Source: Volvox africanus (lineage: Eukaryota; Chlorophyta; Chlorophyceae; Chlamydomonadales; Volvocaceae). Taken from it: DNA of 64,000 nt. Positions within the stretch are counted from its first letter, which is position 1, and every line of letters starts with the position of its first letter. Both the position numbers and the translations under genes were made by a program. Positions 23,325-37,644 of this stretch are shown piece by piece. The stretch is from assembly GCA_030268105.1 (NCBI GenBank), contig BSDZ01000105.1, forward strand, positions 1 to 64,000, written 5' to 3'. The notes beneath the pieces are model-generated. The model did not search any database and was not told where the DNA came from. It was given only the letters and a program-made list of their open reading frames with translations.

Positions 23325-25034
23325 CATTCTTAAATATATGAGTGTTGCTCACATTCCCTAGGTTTGCAACCGTAGGTTTGCTCAATGCTATGAGAGGTGT
23401 CCTATTTGGTCCCTGCGAGTCCATGACGTCCTTTATTGTAACATTGTATCAAGACATCCGCGTCGTGTCTATGACCCAACCTATTCAAAATACTTACCGC
23501 CCAACCTCCCTCCCGCTTGCGCTCCCTTTCTCCGTCCTTCCCAATGTCGGCGATGATGGTCGTGCTTGTGGCGTAGGCGGTGGCAGTGGTGGTGGCGGTG
23601 CTCCCCAACCAACCTCCCTCCCTCTCCCGGTGGCGGCAATGATGGATGGTTGTGCTGGTGGCGTCATTAACAAAACGGCATTGAGCTTGGATATGCAGTT
23701 ATGCATTTCACAGCCGGAACCATGATGATTGCTGTTCTGACGGGAAAATATTCAGCTGGAGAGCAACAATGTGAGGTGATTCATTTTAACACAAAACGTG
23801 CACACATTGACTGCAATGCAATGCACTAAGAAAAGCACATGAAAAAGATGCAAATAATTCAATAAAGCAAACAAACAAGCAGTTAACCATTTCAAGCAGT
23901 TGTTCGCACACAAATGATGATTGCTGCTGTTCTGACGGGAATATAAATTTTCAGCTGAAGTGAAATTTTGTGGGGTGATTCAAGTTCATTTAAACACAAA
24001 AAGCGCTCACATTTAGTTTTGCACCTGCAATGCAATGCAATTAGAAATCCATTCCTTATTCTTTTATGAAATAAAATTTTAAACAAATTTTTCATGAAGG
24101 AATGAAGCTTGAAGAAATGCACAAGCAGTAATACATTTTTATCTTTTAGCTGGAGAGCAACAATTTGTTAATTCACTTTCGTTTTGATATAAGAATATAT
24201 CTCAATGTGAATATATGGTACTACAATGCAATGCAATAAGTAAAAAACGTTCAATAGTGGCAAATTGTTCAGAAACATACAGGATTTAAGTGATAGCAAA
24301 TGCACCAGCAGTTATACATTTGATAGCCGGAACCATAATGATTGCTGTCTGAATGAGAAGCACCAGCGTGGGGTGTTTCAAGTTCTCGTTTATAGTCAAG
24401 AAAGCGCCCACATTCAGTTCAGCAACAGCTATGCCATGCTATAAGAAAAGCACAAAATAATGGCAAAATGTTCAAAAATAAGCTTTAAGCGTTCAAGAGC
24501 CAAAAGGGTAAATTGCTTAAGCAATTTCAACATGCAGTTATGCATCTCTCAGCCGGAACCAAAATGATGACGGGAATAAAAGTATTTAGCTACAAAGAAA
24601 AAATGTGGGTGATTAAACTTCGGTAAAACACATAATGGCGCCCAGAATAAGTTCAGCAACTGCAAGGCAATATAATAAGAAAGGCACAGGCGAAATGTTC
24701 ATAAAGATTTAAGCATAAAAGCAAATGCACAAGCAGTTATGCCTTTCACAGCCGGAAGCATTATGAATGCTGCTCTGACGGGAATTTAAATATTTCAGTT
24801 GGAGGGTGCTATTATGTAGGGTGCTTTAATTTCGTTTAAACAGAAGAAAGCGCAATAAGGTACTGAAATGCAATTAAATCAATTGCCCGAATCAGCGACT
24901 GCTCGTGGTGCGAGAATTGAGGAATCACTCGTGACGCGAATACTGGTCCACAAAATACGGAGCACAGCGACCGCCGCCTCTGGTCAACAACGACCATAAT
25001 CGCCTGCCTACATCGGGAACTGTAACGCGCAACA
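23325..25034 (+). repeat. satellite spacer of unit 4
   Basis: Standard spacer with the CGTG/TTTTATG pair and six sub-repeats. No gene is seen. Confidence 0.88.
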
Positions 25035-26188
25035 ATGGGAAAGGATAGGTTATCAGACCCATTAGGTCTGAGCAATTATGCTACGTGGTCATTCAGATTC
25101 CAATCTATGATACAAGAGAACAACCTGGATAGATGGCTGAGAGACGAACCAATGACCGACGAGGACATCGCCGCGTCAAACAAGGTCAGAAATATCCTTG
25201 TCAAAAATGTCCAAGATCATCACTTGGCAATTATCAGAGCAGCGCCCAACGCCAAGGGAGCATGGGAGAGGCTCGCGGCTGTTTTTGCGGCAAGCAGTGA
25301 CGCAAGAAAATCTCAGCTTGTTGCTGAACTGTCAGCCCTTAAAATGGCACAAAATGAAGCCCTTATCTTATATGTGGCTCGCGTCCGCAATCTATATACG
25401 GACTTGGTGGAAGTGGGACACCCCGTTACCGAACGGGAAGTTACCTACAATCTACTGGTGGGACTCCCGAAGAAATTCTCGGTCATTGTTACCACGCTGA
25501 CAGTCAATGGCCAATACAATTTGGATACCGTGGGCGCTCAACTATTGGCTTTTGAGAAATGAGTCGATGCAGAGGGTGATTCCGTTGCTTTCAGTGCAAC
25601 AAGCCAAAGAGACAATTGCAGCACCGGACAATATCACAGCGAGACTAGCCGCAATCACCATGACACAATTGAACGCGACTACGGAGGTTATTCGGTCGCA
25701 TTTGCCGGCACAAGTCGGTCGCATTTGCCGGCACAAGTCGAGGAGGCACATGGAGCGCTGCCAACAACAGCCACGACGGATGGAACCATCGCGGCAACAC
25801 GTTTGATCGAGGATACAGGAATATGCCAATCATCAATCAAGGCGATGCATGGAGTTATGGAAGAGATGGCCGCAACGGAGTAAGCCAACATGAACACAGA
25901 TCAGGTTATGGCTATGGCGGGACAGTGCAATGCCAACTATGCGAAAATTATGGACATACTGCGCGACAATGCCGCGCACCACGCATGCCACAACCTCCAG
26001 GCCAAATAAGACGCAACAGACAAGATGGCAACTACAACCGCCAGGGCAACAGGAGCCACAACACTGTCAACGCCACAGCGTTATCCAGCTCAACAAGTCG
26101 ACAGGAAAGTGGAGAGGGACGTTCCAATCAACCAGAGAATTCGTGGGATCCCAATACGACAAATTATGGGCCGTATTACTTGCTCTGA
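25035..26188 (+). pseudogene. satellite unit 5: gag pseudogene
   Basis: Both family lesions are present. It has GGTTATTCGG at the duplication edge and CCAAATAAG after the knuckle. Its translated segments look the same as those of unit 6. Confidence 0.9.
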
Positions 26189-27898
26189 CATTCTTAAATA
26201 TATGAGTGTTGCTCACATTCCCTAGGTTTGCAACCGTAGGTTTGCTCAATGCTATGAGAGGTGTCCTATTTGGTCCCTGCGAGTCCATGACGTCCTTTAT
26301 TGTAACATTGTATCAAGACATCCGCGTCGTGTCTATGACCCAACCTATTCAAAATACTTACCGCCCAACCTCCCTCCCGCTTGCGCTCCCTTTCTCCGTC
26401 CTTCCCAATGTCGGCGATGATGGTCGTGCTTGTGGCGTAGGCGGTGGCAGTGGTGGTGGCGGTGCTCCCCAACCAACCTCCCTCCCTCTCCCGGTGGCGG
26501 CAATGATGGATGGTTGTGCTGGTGGCGTCATTAACAAAACGGCATTGAGCTTGGATATGCAGTTATGCATTTCACAGCCGGAACCATGATGATTGCTGTT
26601 CTGACGGGAAAATATTCAGCTGGAGAGCAACAATGTGAGGTGATTCATTTTAACACAAAACGTGCACACATTGACTGCAATGCAATGCACTAAGAAAAGC
26701 ACATGAAAAAGATGCAAATAATTCAATAAAGCAAACAAACAAGCAGTTAACCATTTCAAGCAGTTGTTCGCACACAAATGATGATTGCTGCTGTTCTGAC
26801 GGGAATATAAATTTTCAGCTGAAGTGAAATTTTGTGGGGTGATTCAAGTTCATTTAAACACAAAAAGCGCTCACATTTAGTTTTGCACCTGCAATGCAAT
26901 GCAATTAGAAATCCATTCCTTATTCTTTTATGAAATAAAATTTTAAACAAATTTTTCATGAAGGAATGAAGCTTGAAGAAATGCACAAGCAGTAATACAT
27001 TTTTATCTTTTAGCTGGAGAGCAACAATTTGTTAATTCACTTTCGTTTTGATATAAGAATATATCTCAATGTGAATATATGGTACTACAATGCAATGCAA
27101 TAAGTAAAAAACGTTCAATAGTGGCAAATTGTTCAGAAACATACAGGATTTAAGTGATAGCAAATGCACCAGCAGTTATACATTTGATAGCCGGAACCAT
27201 AATGATTGCTGTCTGAATGAGAAGCACCAGCGTGGGGTGTTTCAAGTTCTCGTTTATAGTCAAGAAAGCGCCCACATTCAGTTCAGCAACAGCTATGCCA
27301 TGCTATAAGAAAAGCACAAAATAATGGCAAAATGTTCAAAAATAAGCTTTAAGCGTTCAAGAGCCAAAAGGGTAAATTGCTTAAGCAATTTCAACATGCA
27401 GTTATGCATCTCTCAGCCGGAACCAAAATGATGACGGGAATAAAAGTATTTAGCTACAAAGAAAAAATGTGGGTGATTAAACTTCGGTAAAACACATAAT
27501 GGCGCCCAGAATAAGTTCAGCAACTGCAAGGCAATATAATAAGAAAGGCACAGGCGAAATGTTCATAAAGATTTAAGCATAAAAGCAAATGCACAAGCAG
27601 TTATGCCTTTCACAGCCGGAAGCATTATGAATGCTGCTCTGACGGGAATTTAAATATTTCAGTTGGAGGGTGCTATTATGTAGGGTGCTTTAATTTCGTT
27701 TAAACAGAAGAAAGCGCAATAAGGTACTGAAATGCAATTAAATCAATTGCCCGAATCAGCGACTGCTCGTGGTGCGAGAATTGAGGAATCACTCGTGACG
27801 CGAATACTGGTCCACAAAATACGGAGCACAGCGACCGCCGCCTCTGGTCAACAACGACCATAATCGCCTGCCTACATCGGGAACTGTAACGCGCAACA
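26189..27898 (+). repeat. satellite spacer of unit 5
   Basis: Standard spacer, CGTG/TTTTATG pair. No gene is seen. Confidence 0.88.
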
Positions 27899-29052
27899 AT
27901 GGGAAAGGATAGGTTATCAGACCCATTAGGTCTGAGCAATTATGCTACGTGGTCATTCAGATTCCAATCTATGATACAAGAGAACAACCTGGATAGATGG
28001 CTGAGAGACGAACCAATGACCGACGAGGACATCGCCGCGTCAAACAAGGTCAGAAATATCCTTGTCAAAAATGTCCAAGATCATCACTTGGCAATTATCA
28101 GAGCAGCGCCCAACGCCAAGGGAGCATGGGAGAGGCTCGCGGCTGTTTTTGCGGCAAGCAGTGACGCAAGAAAATCTCAGCTTGTTGCTGAACTGTCAGC
28201 CCTTAAAATGGCACAAAATGAAGCCCTTATCTTATATGTGGCTCGCGTCCGCAATCTATATACGGACTTGGTGGAAGTGGGACACCCCGTTACCGAACGG
28301 GAAGTTACCTACAATCTACTGGTGGGACTCCCGAAGAAATTCTCGGTCATTGTTACCACGCTGACAGTCAATGGCCAATACAATTTGGATACCGTGGGCG
28401 CTCAACTATTGGCTTTTGAGAAATGAGTCGATGCAGAGGGTGATTCCGTTGCTTTCAGTGCAACAAGCCAAAGAGACAATTGCAGCACCGGACAATATCA
28501 CAGCGAGACTAGCCGCAATCACCATGACACAATTGAACGCGACTACGGAGGTTATTCGGTCGCATTTGCCGGCACAAGTCGGTCGCATTTGCCGGCACAA
28601 GTCGAGGAGGCACATGGAGCGCTGCCAACAACAGCCACGACGGATGGAACCATCGCGGCAACACGTTTGATCGAGGATACAGGAATATGCCAATCATCAA
28701 TCAAGGCGATGCATGGAGTTATGGAAGAGATGGCCGCAACGGAGTAAGCCAACATGAACACAGATCAGGTTATGGCTATGGCGGGACAGTGCAATGCCAA
28801 CTATGCGAAAATTATGGACATACTGCGCGACAATGCCGCGCACCACGCATGCCACAACCTCCAGGCCAAATAAGACGCAACAGACAAGATGGCAACTACA
28901 ACCGCCAGGGCAACAGGAGCCACAACACTGTCAACGCCACAGCGTTATCCAGCTCAACAAGTCGACAGGAAAGTGGAGAGGGACGTTCCAATCAACCAGA
29001 GAATTCGTGGGATCCCAATACGACAAATTATGGGCCGTATTACTTGCTCTGA
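27899..29052 (+). pseudogene. satellite unit 6: gag pseudogene
   Basis: Both family lesions are present; I found no private change. It looks like a recent sister of unit 5, but its downstream spacer belongs to the other variant class. Confidence 0.9.
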
Positions 29053-30762
29053 CATTCTTAAATATATGAGTGTTGCTCACATTCCCTAGGTTTGCAACCG
29101 TAGGTTTGCTCAATGCTATGAGAGGTGTCCTATTTGGTCCCTGCGAGTCCATGACGTCCTTTATTGTAACATTGTATCAAGACATCCGCGTCGTGTCTAT
29201 GACCCAACCTATTCAAAATACTTACCGCCCAACCTCCCTCCCGCTTGCGCTCCCTTTCTCCGTCCTTCCCAATGTCGGCGATGATGGTCGTGCTTGTGGC
29301 GTAGGCGGTGGCAGTGGTGGTGGCGGTGCTCCCCAACCAACCTCCCTCCCTCTCCCGGTGGCGGCAATGATGGATGGTTGTGCTGGTGGCGTCATTAACA
29401 AAACGGCATTGAGCTTGGATATGCAGTTATGCATTTCACAGCCGGAACCATGATGATTGCTGTTCTGACGGGAAAATATTCAGCTGGAGAGCAACAATGT
29501 GAGGTGATTCATTTTAACACAAAACGCGCACACATTGACTGCAATGCAATGCACTAAGAAAAGCACATGAAAAAGATGCAAATAATTCAATAAAGCAAAC
29601 AAACAAGCAGTTAACCATTTCAAGCAGTTGTTCGCACACAAATGATGATTGCTGCTGTTCTGACGGGAATATAAATTTTCAGCTGAAGTGAAATTTTGTG
29701 GGGTGATTCAAGTTCATTTAAACACAAAAAGCGCTCACATTTAGTTTTGCACCTGCAATGCAATGCAATTAGAAATCCATTCCTTATTCTTTCATGAAAT
29801 AAAATTTTAAACAAATTTTTCATGAAGGAATGAAGCTTGAAGAAATGCACAAGCAGTAATACATTTTTATCTTTTAGCTGGAGAGCAACAATTTGTTAAT
29901 TCACTTTCGTTTTGATATAAGAATATATCTCAATGTGAATATATGGTACTACAATGCAATGCAATAAGTAAAAAACGTTCAATAGTGGCAAATTGTTCAG
30001 AAACATACAGGATTTAAGTGATAGCAAATGCACCAGCAGTTATACATTTGATAGCCGGAACCATAATGATTGCTGTCTGAATGAGAAGCACCAGCGTGGG
30101 GTGTTTCAAGTTCTCGTTTATAGTCAAGAAAGCGCCCACATTCAGTTCAGCAACAGCTATGCCATGCTATAAGAAAAGCACAAAATAATGGCAAAATGTT
30201 CAAAAATAAGCTTTAAGCGTTCAAGAGCCAAAAGGGTAAATTGCTTAAGCAATTTCAACATGCAGTTATGCATCTCTCAGCCGGAACCAAAATGATGACG
30301 GGAATAAAAGTATTTAGCTACAAAGAAAAAATGTGGGTGATTAAACTTCGGTAAAACACATAATGGCGCCCAGAATAAGTTCAGCAACTGCAAGGCAATA
30401 TAATAAGAAAGGCACAGGCGAAATGTTCATAAAGATTTAAGCATAAAAGCAAATGCACAAGCAGTTATGCCTTTCACAGCCGGAAGCATTATGAATGCTG
30501 CTCTGACGGGAATTTAAATATTTCAGTTGGAGGGTGCTATTATGTAGGGTGCTTTAATTTCGTTTAAACAGAAGAAAGCGCAATAAGGTACTGAAATGCA
30601 ATTAAATCAATTGCCCGAATCAGCGACTGCTCGTGGTGCGAGAATTGAGGAATCACTCGTGACGCGAATACTGGTCCACAAAATACGGAGCACAGCGACC
30701 GCCGCCTCTGGTCAACAACGACCATAATCGCCTGCCTACATCGGGAACTGTAACGCGCAACA
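29053..30762 (+). repeat. satellite spacer of unit 6
   Basis: Standard spacer, CGCG/TTTCATG pair. No gene is seen. Confidence 0.88.
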
Positions 30763-31916
30763 ATGGGAAAGGATAGGTTATCAGACCCATTAGGTCTTAG
30801 CAATTATGCTACGTGGTCATTCAGATTCCAATCTATGATACAAGAGAACAACCTGGATAGATGGCTGAGAGACGAACCAATGACCGACGAGGACATCGCC
30901 GTGTCAAACAAGGTCAGAAATATCCTTGTCAAAAATGTCCAAGATCATCACTTGGCAATTATCAGAGCAGCGCCCAACGCCAAGGGAGCATGGGAGAGGC
31001 TCGCGGCTGTTTTTGCGGCAAGCAGTGACGCAAGAAAATCTCAGCTTGTTGCTGAACTGTCAGCCCTTAAAATGGCACAAAATGAAGCCCTTATCTTATA
31101 TGTGGCTCGCGTCCGCAATCTATATACGGACTTGGTGGAAGTGGGACACCCCGTTACCGAACGGGAAGTTACCTACAATCTACTGGTGGGACTCCCGAAG
31201 AAATTCTCGGTCATTGTTACCACGCTGACAGTCAATGGCCAATACAATTTGGATACCGTGGGCGCTCAACTATTGGCTTTTGAGAAATGAGTCGATGCAG
31301 AGGGTGATTCCGTTGCTTTCAGTGCAACAAGCCAAAGAGACAATTGCAGCACCGGACAATATCACAGCGAGACTAGCCGCAATCACCATGACACAATTGA
31401 ACGCGACTACGGAGGTAATTCGGTCGCATTTGCCGGCACAAGTCGGTCGCATTTGCCGGCACAAGTCGAGGAGGCACATGGAGCGCTGCCAACAACAGCC
31501 ACGACGGATGGAACCATCGCGGCAACACGTTTGATCGAGGATACAGGAATATGCCAATCATCAATCAAGGCGATGCATGGAGTTATGGAAGAGATGGCCG
31601 CAACGGAGTAAGCCAACATGAACACAGATCAGGTTATGGCTATGGCGGGACAGTGCAATGCCAACTATGCGAAAATTATGGACATACTGCGCGACAATGC
31701 CGCGCACCACGCATGCCACAACCTCCAGGCCAAATAAGACGCAACAGACAAGATGGCAACTACAACCGCCAGGGCAACAGGAGCCACAACACTGTCAACG
31801 CCACAGCGTTATCCAGCTCAACAAGTCGACAGGAAAGTGGAGAGGGACGTTCCAATCAACCAGAGAATTCGTGGGATCCCAATACGACAAATTATGGGCC
31901 GTATTACTTGCTCTGA
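30763..31916 (+). pseudogene. satellite unit 7: gag pseudogene
   Basis: Both family lesions are present. Private change GCG to GTG (Ala to Val in EDIA-ASNK). It shares the silent GGTCTTAGC with units 4 and 8 and has GGTAATTCGG. Confidence 0.9.
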
Positions 31917-33626
31917 CATTCTTAAATATATGAGTGTTGCTCACATTCCCTAGGTTTGCAACCGTAGGTTTGCTCAATGCTATGAGAGGTGTCCTATTTG
32001 GTCCCTGCGAGTCCATGACGTCCTTTATTGTAACATTGTATCAAGACATCCGCGTCGTGTCTATGACCCAACCTATTCAAAATACTTACCGCCCAACCTC
32101 CCTCCCGCTTGCGCTCCCTTTCTCCGTCCTTCCCAATGTCGGCGATGATGGTCGTGCTTGTGGCGTAGGCGGTGGCAGTGGTGGTGGCGGTGCTCCCCAA
32201 CCAACCTCCCTCCCTCTCCCGGTGGCGGCAATGATGGATGGTTGTGCTGGTGGCGTCATTAACAAAACGGCATTGAGCTTGGATATGCAGTTATGCATTT
32301 CACAGCCGGAACCATGATGATTGCTGTTCTGACGGGAAAATATTCAGCTGGAGAGCAACAATGTGAGGTGATTCATTTTAACACAAAACGCGCACACATT
32401 GACTGCAATGCAATGCACTAAGAAAAGCACATGAAAAAGATGCAAATAATTCAATAAAGCAAACAAACAAGCAGTTAACCATTTCAAGCAGTTGTTCGCA
32501 CACAAATGATGATTGCTGCTGTTCTGACGGGAATATAAATTTTCAGCTGAAGTGAAATTTTGTGGGGTGATTCAAGTTCATTTAAACACAAAAAGCGCTC
32601 ACATTTAGTTTTGCACCTGCAATGCAATGCAATTAGAAATCCATTCCTTATTCTTTCATGAAATAAAATTTTAAACAAATTTTTCATGAAGGAATGAAGC
32701 TTGAAGAAATGCACAAGCAGTAATACATTTTTATCTTTTAGCTGGAGAGCAACAATTTGTTAATTCACTTTCGTTTTGATATAAGAATATATCTCAATGT
32801 GAATATATGGTACTACAATGCAATGCAATAAGTAAAAAACGTTCAATAGTGGCAAATTGTTCAGAAACATACAGGATTTAAGTGATAGCAAATGCACCAG
32901 CAGTTATACATTTGATAGCCGGAACCATAATGATTGCTGTCTGAATGAGAAGCACCAGCGTGGGGTGTTTCAAGTTCTCGTTTATAGTCAAGAAAGCGCC
33001 CACATTCAGTTCAGCAACAGCTATGCCATGCTATAAGAAAAGCACAAAATAATGGCAAAATGTTCAAAAATAAGCTTTAAGCGTTCAAGAGCCAAAAGGG
33101 TAAATTGCTTAAGCAATTTCAACATGCAGTTATGCATCTCTCAGCCGGAACCAAAATGATGACGGGAATAAAAGTATTTAGCTACAAAGAAAAAATGTGG
33201 GTGATTAAACTTCGGTAAAACACATAATGGCGCCCAGAATAAGTTCAGCAACTGCAAGGCAATATAATAAGAAAGGCACAGGCGAAATGTTCATAAAGAT
33301 TTAAGCATAAAAGCAAATGCACAAGCAGTTATGCCTTTCACAGCCGGAAGCATTATGAATGCTGCTCTGACGGGAATTTAAATATTTCAGTTGGAGGGTG
33401 CTATTATGTAGGGTGCTTTAATTTCGTTTAAACAGAAGAAAGCGCAATAAGGTACTGAAATGCAATTAAATCAATTGCCCGAATCAGCGACTGCTCGTGG
33501 TGCGAGAATTGAGGAATCACTCGTGACGCGAATACTGGTCCACAAAATACGGAGCACAGCGACCGCCGCCTCTGGTCAACAACGACCATAATCGCCTGCC
33601 TACATCGGGAACTGTAACGCGCAACA
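31917..33626 (+). repeat. satellite spacer of unit 7
   Basis: Standard spacer, CGCG/TTTCATG pair. No gene is seen. Confidence 0.88.
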
Positions 33627-34780
33627 ATGGGAAAGGATAGGTTATCAGACCCATTAGGTCTTAGCAATTATGCTACGTGGTCATTCAGATTCCAATCTAT
33701 GATACAAGAGAACAACCTGGATAGATGGCTGAGAGACGAACCAATGACCGACGAGGACATCGCCGCGTCAAACAAGGTCAGAAATATCCTTGTCAAAAAT
33801 GTCCAAGATCATCACTTGGCAATTATCAGAGCAGCGCCCAACGCCAAGGGAGCATGGGAGAGGCTCGCGGCTGTTTTTGCGGCAAGCAGTGACGCAAGAA
33901 AATCTCAGCTTGTTGCTGAACTGTCAGCCCTTAAAATGGCACAAAATGAAGCCCTTATCTTATATGTGGCTCGCGTCCGCAATCTATATACGGACTTGGT
34001 GGAAGTGGGACACCCCGTTACCGAACGGGAAGTTACCTACAATCTACTGGTGGGACTCCCGAAGAAATTCTCGGTCATTGTTACCACGCTGACAGTCAAT
34101 GGCCAATACAATTTGGATACCGTGGGCGCTCAACTATTGGCTTTTGAGAAATGAGTCGATGCAGAGGGTGATTCCGTTGCTTTCAGTGCAACAAGCCAAA
34201 GAGACAATTGCAGCACCGGACAATATCACAGCGAGACTAGCCGCAATCACCATGACACAATTGAACGCGACTACGGAGGTAATTCGGTCGCATTTGCCGG
34301 CACAAGTCGGTCGCATTTGCCGGCACAAGTCGAGGAGGCACATGGAGCGCTGCCAACAACAGCCACGACGGATGGAACCATCGCGGCAACACGTTTGATC
34401 GAGGATACAGGAATATGCCAATCATCAATCAAGGCGATGCATGGAGTTATGGAAGAGATGGCCGCAACGGAGTAAGCCAACATGAACACAGATCAGGTTA
34501 TGGCTATGGCGGGACAGTGCAATGCCAACTATGCGAAAATTATGGACATACTGCGCGACAATGCCGCGCACCATGCATGCCACAACCTCCAGGCCAAATA
34601 AGACGCAACAGACAAGATGGCAACTACAACCGCCAGGGCAACAGGAGCCACAACACTGTCAACGCCACAGCGTTATCCAGCTCAACAAGTCGACAGGAAA
34701 GTGGAGAGGGACGTTCCAATCAACCAGAGAATTCGTGGGATCCCAATACGACAAATTATGGGCCGTATTACTTGCTCTGA
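33627..34780 (+). pseudogene. satellite unit 8: gag pseudogene
   Basis: Both family lesions are present. Private change CACGCATG to CATGCATG turns Arg into Cys just after the knuckle. It shares GGTCTTAGC with unit 7. Confidence 0.9.
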
Positions 34781-36490
34781 CATTCTTAAATATATGAGTG
34801 TTGCTCACATTCCCTAGGTTTGCAACCGTAGGTTTGCTCAATGCTATGAGAGGTGTCCTATTTGGTCCCTGCGAGTCCATGACGTCCTTTATTGTAACAT
34901 TGTATCAAGACATCCGCGTCGTGTCTATGACCCAACCTATTCAAAATACTTACCGCCCAACCTCCCTCCCGCTTGCGCTCCCTTTCTCCGTCCTTCCCAA
35001 TGTCGGCGATGATGGTCGTGCTTGTGGCGTAGGCGGTGGCAGTGGTGGTGGCGGTGCTCCCCAACCAACCTCCCTCCCTCTCCCGGTGGCGGCAATGATG
35101 GATGGTTGTGCTGGTGGCGTCATTAACAAAACGGCATTGAGCTTGGATATGCAGTTATGCATTTCACAGCCGGAACCATGATGATTGCTGTTCTGACGGG
35201 AAAATATTCAGCTGGAGAGCAACAATGTGAGGTGATTCATTTTAACACAAAACGTGCACACATTGACTGCAATGCAATGCACTAAGAAAAGCACATGAAA
35301 AAGATGCAAATAATTCAATAAAGCAAACAAACAAGCAGTTAACCATTTCAAGCAGTTGTTCGCACACAAATGATGATTGCTGCTGTTCTGACGGGAATAT
35401 AAATTTTCAGCTGAAGTGAAATTTTGTGGGGTGATTCAAGTTCATTTAAACACAAAAAGCGCTCACATTTAGTTTTGCACCTGCAATGCAATGCAATTAG
35501 AAATCCATTCCTTATTCTTTTATGAAATAAAATTTTAAACAAATTTTTCATGAAGGAATGAAGCTTGAAGAAATGCACAAGCAGTAATACATTTTTATCT
35601 TTTAGCTGGAGAGCAACAATTTGTTAATTCACTTTCGTTTTGATATAAGAATATATCTCAATGTGAATATATGGTACTACAATGCAATGCAATAAGTAAA
35701 AAACGTTCAATAGTGGCAAATTGTTCAGAAACATACAGGATTTAAGTGATAGCAAATGCACCAGCAGTTATACATTTGATAGCCGGAACCATAATGATTG
35801 CTGTCTGAATGAGAAGCACCAGCGTGGGGTGTTTCAAGTTCTCGTTTATAGTCAAGAAAGCGCCCACATTCAGTTCAGCAACAGCTATGCCATGCTATAA
35901 GAAAAGCACAAAATAATGGCAAAATGTTCAAAAATAAGCTTTAAGCGTTCAAGAGCCAAAAGGGTAAATTGCTTAAGCAATTTCAACATGCAGTTATGCA
36001 TCTCTCAGCCGGAACCAAAATGATGACGGGAATAAAAGTATTTAGCTACAAAGAAAAAATGTGGGTGATTAAACTTCGGTAAAACACATAATGGCGCCCA
36101 GAATAAGTTCAGCAACTGCAAGGCAATATAATAAGAAAGGCACAGGCGAAATGTTCATAAAGATTTAAGCATAAAAGCAAATGCACAAGCAGTTATGCCT
36201 TTCACAGCCGGAAGCATTATGAATGCTGCTCTGACGGGAATTTAAATATTTCAGTTGGAGGGTGCTATTATGTAGGGTGCTTTAATTTCGTTTAAACAGA
36301 AGAAAGCGCAATAAGGTACTGAAATGCAATTAAATCAATTGCCCGAATCAGCGACTGCTCGTGGTGCGAGAATTGAGGAATCACTCGTGACGCGAATACT
36401 GGTCCACAAAATACGGAGCACAGCGACCGCCGCCTCTGGTCAACAACGACCATAATCGCCTGCCTACATCGGGAACTGTAACGCGCAACA
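34781..36490 (+). repeat. satellite spacer of unit 8
   Basis: Standard spacer, but of the CGTG/TTTTATG class between two CGCG/TTTCATG neighbours. No gene is seen. Confidence 0.88.
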
Positions 36491-37644
36491 ATGGGAAAGG
36501 ATAGGTTATCAGACCCATTAGGTCTGAGCAATTATGCTACGTGGTCATTCAGATTCCAATCTATGATACAAGAGAACAACCTGGATAGATGGCTGAGAGA
36601 CGAACCAATGACCGACGAGGACATCACCGCGTCAAACAAGGTCAGAAATATCCTTGTCAAAAATGTCCAAGATCATCACTTGGCAATTATCAGAGCAGCG
36701 CCCAACGCCAAGGGAGCATGGGAGAGGCTCGCGGCTGTTTTTGCGGCAAGCAGTGACGCAAGAAAATCTCAGCTTGTTGCTGAACTGTCAGCCCTTAAAA
36801 TGGCACAAAATGAAGCCCTTATCTTATATGTGGCTCGCGTCCGCAATCTATATACGGACTTGGTGGAAGTGGGACACCCCGTTACCGAACGGGAAGTTAC
36901 CTACAATCTACTGGTGGGACTCCCGAAGAAATTCTCGGTCATTGTTACCACGCTGACAGTCAATGGCCAATACAATTTGGATACCGTGGGCGCTCAACTA
37001 TTGGCTTTTGAGAAATGAGTCGATGCAGAGGGTGATTCCGTTGCTTTCAGTGCAACAAGCCAAAGAGACAATTGCAGCACCGGACAATATCACAGCGAGA
37101 CTAGCCGCAATCACCATGACACAATTGAACGCGACTACGGAGGTAATTCGGTCGCATTTGCCGGCACAAGTCGGTCGCATTTGCCGGCACAAGTCGAGGA
37201 GGCACATGGAGCGCTGCCAACAACAGCCACGACGGATGGAACCATCGCGGCAACACGTTTGATCGAGGATACAGGAATATGCCAATCATCAATCAAGGCG
37301 ATGCATGGAGTTATGGAAGAGATGGCCGCAACGGAGTAAGCCAACATGAACACAGATCAGGTTATGGCTATGGCGGGACAGTGCAATGCCAACTATGCGA
37401 AAATTATGGACATACTGCGCGACAATGCCGCGCACCACGCATGCCACAACCTCCAGGCCAAATAAGACGCAACAGACAAGATGGCAACTACAACCGCCAG
37501 GGCAACAGGAGCCACAACACTGTCAACGCCACAGCGTTATCCAGCTCAACAAGTCGACAGGAAAGTGGAGAGGGACGTTCCAATCAACCAGAGAATTCGT
37601 GGGATCCCAATACGACAAATTATGGGCCGTATTACTTGCTCTGA
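36491..37644 (+). pseudogene. satellite unit 9: gag pseudogene
   Basis: Both family lesions are present. Private change GCC to ACC (Ala to Thr) near residue 46. It otherwise follows the array consensus with GGTAATTCGG and CCAAATAAG. Confidence 0.9.
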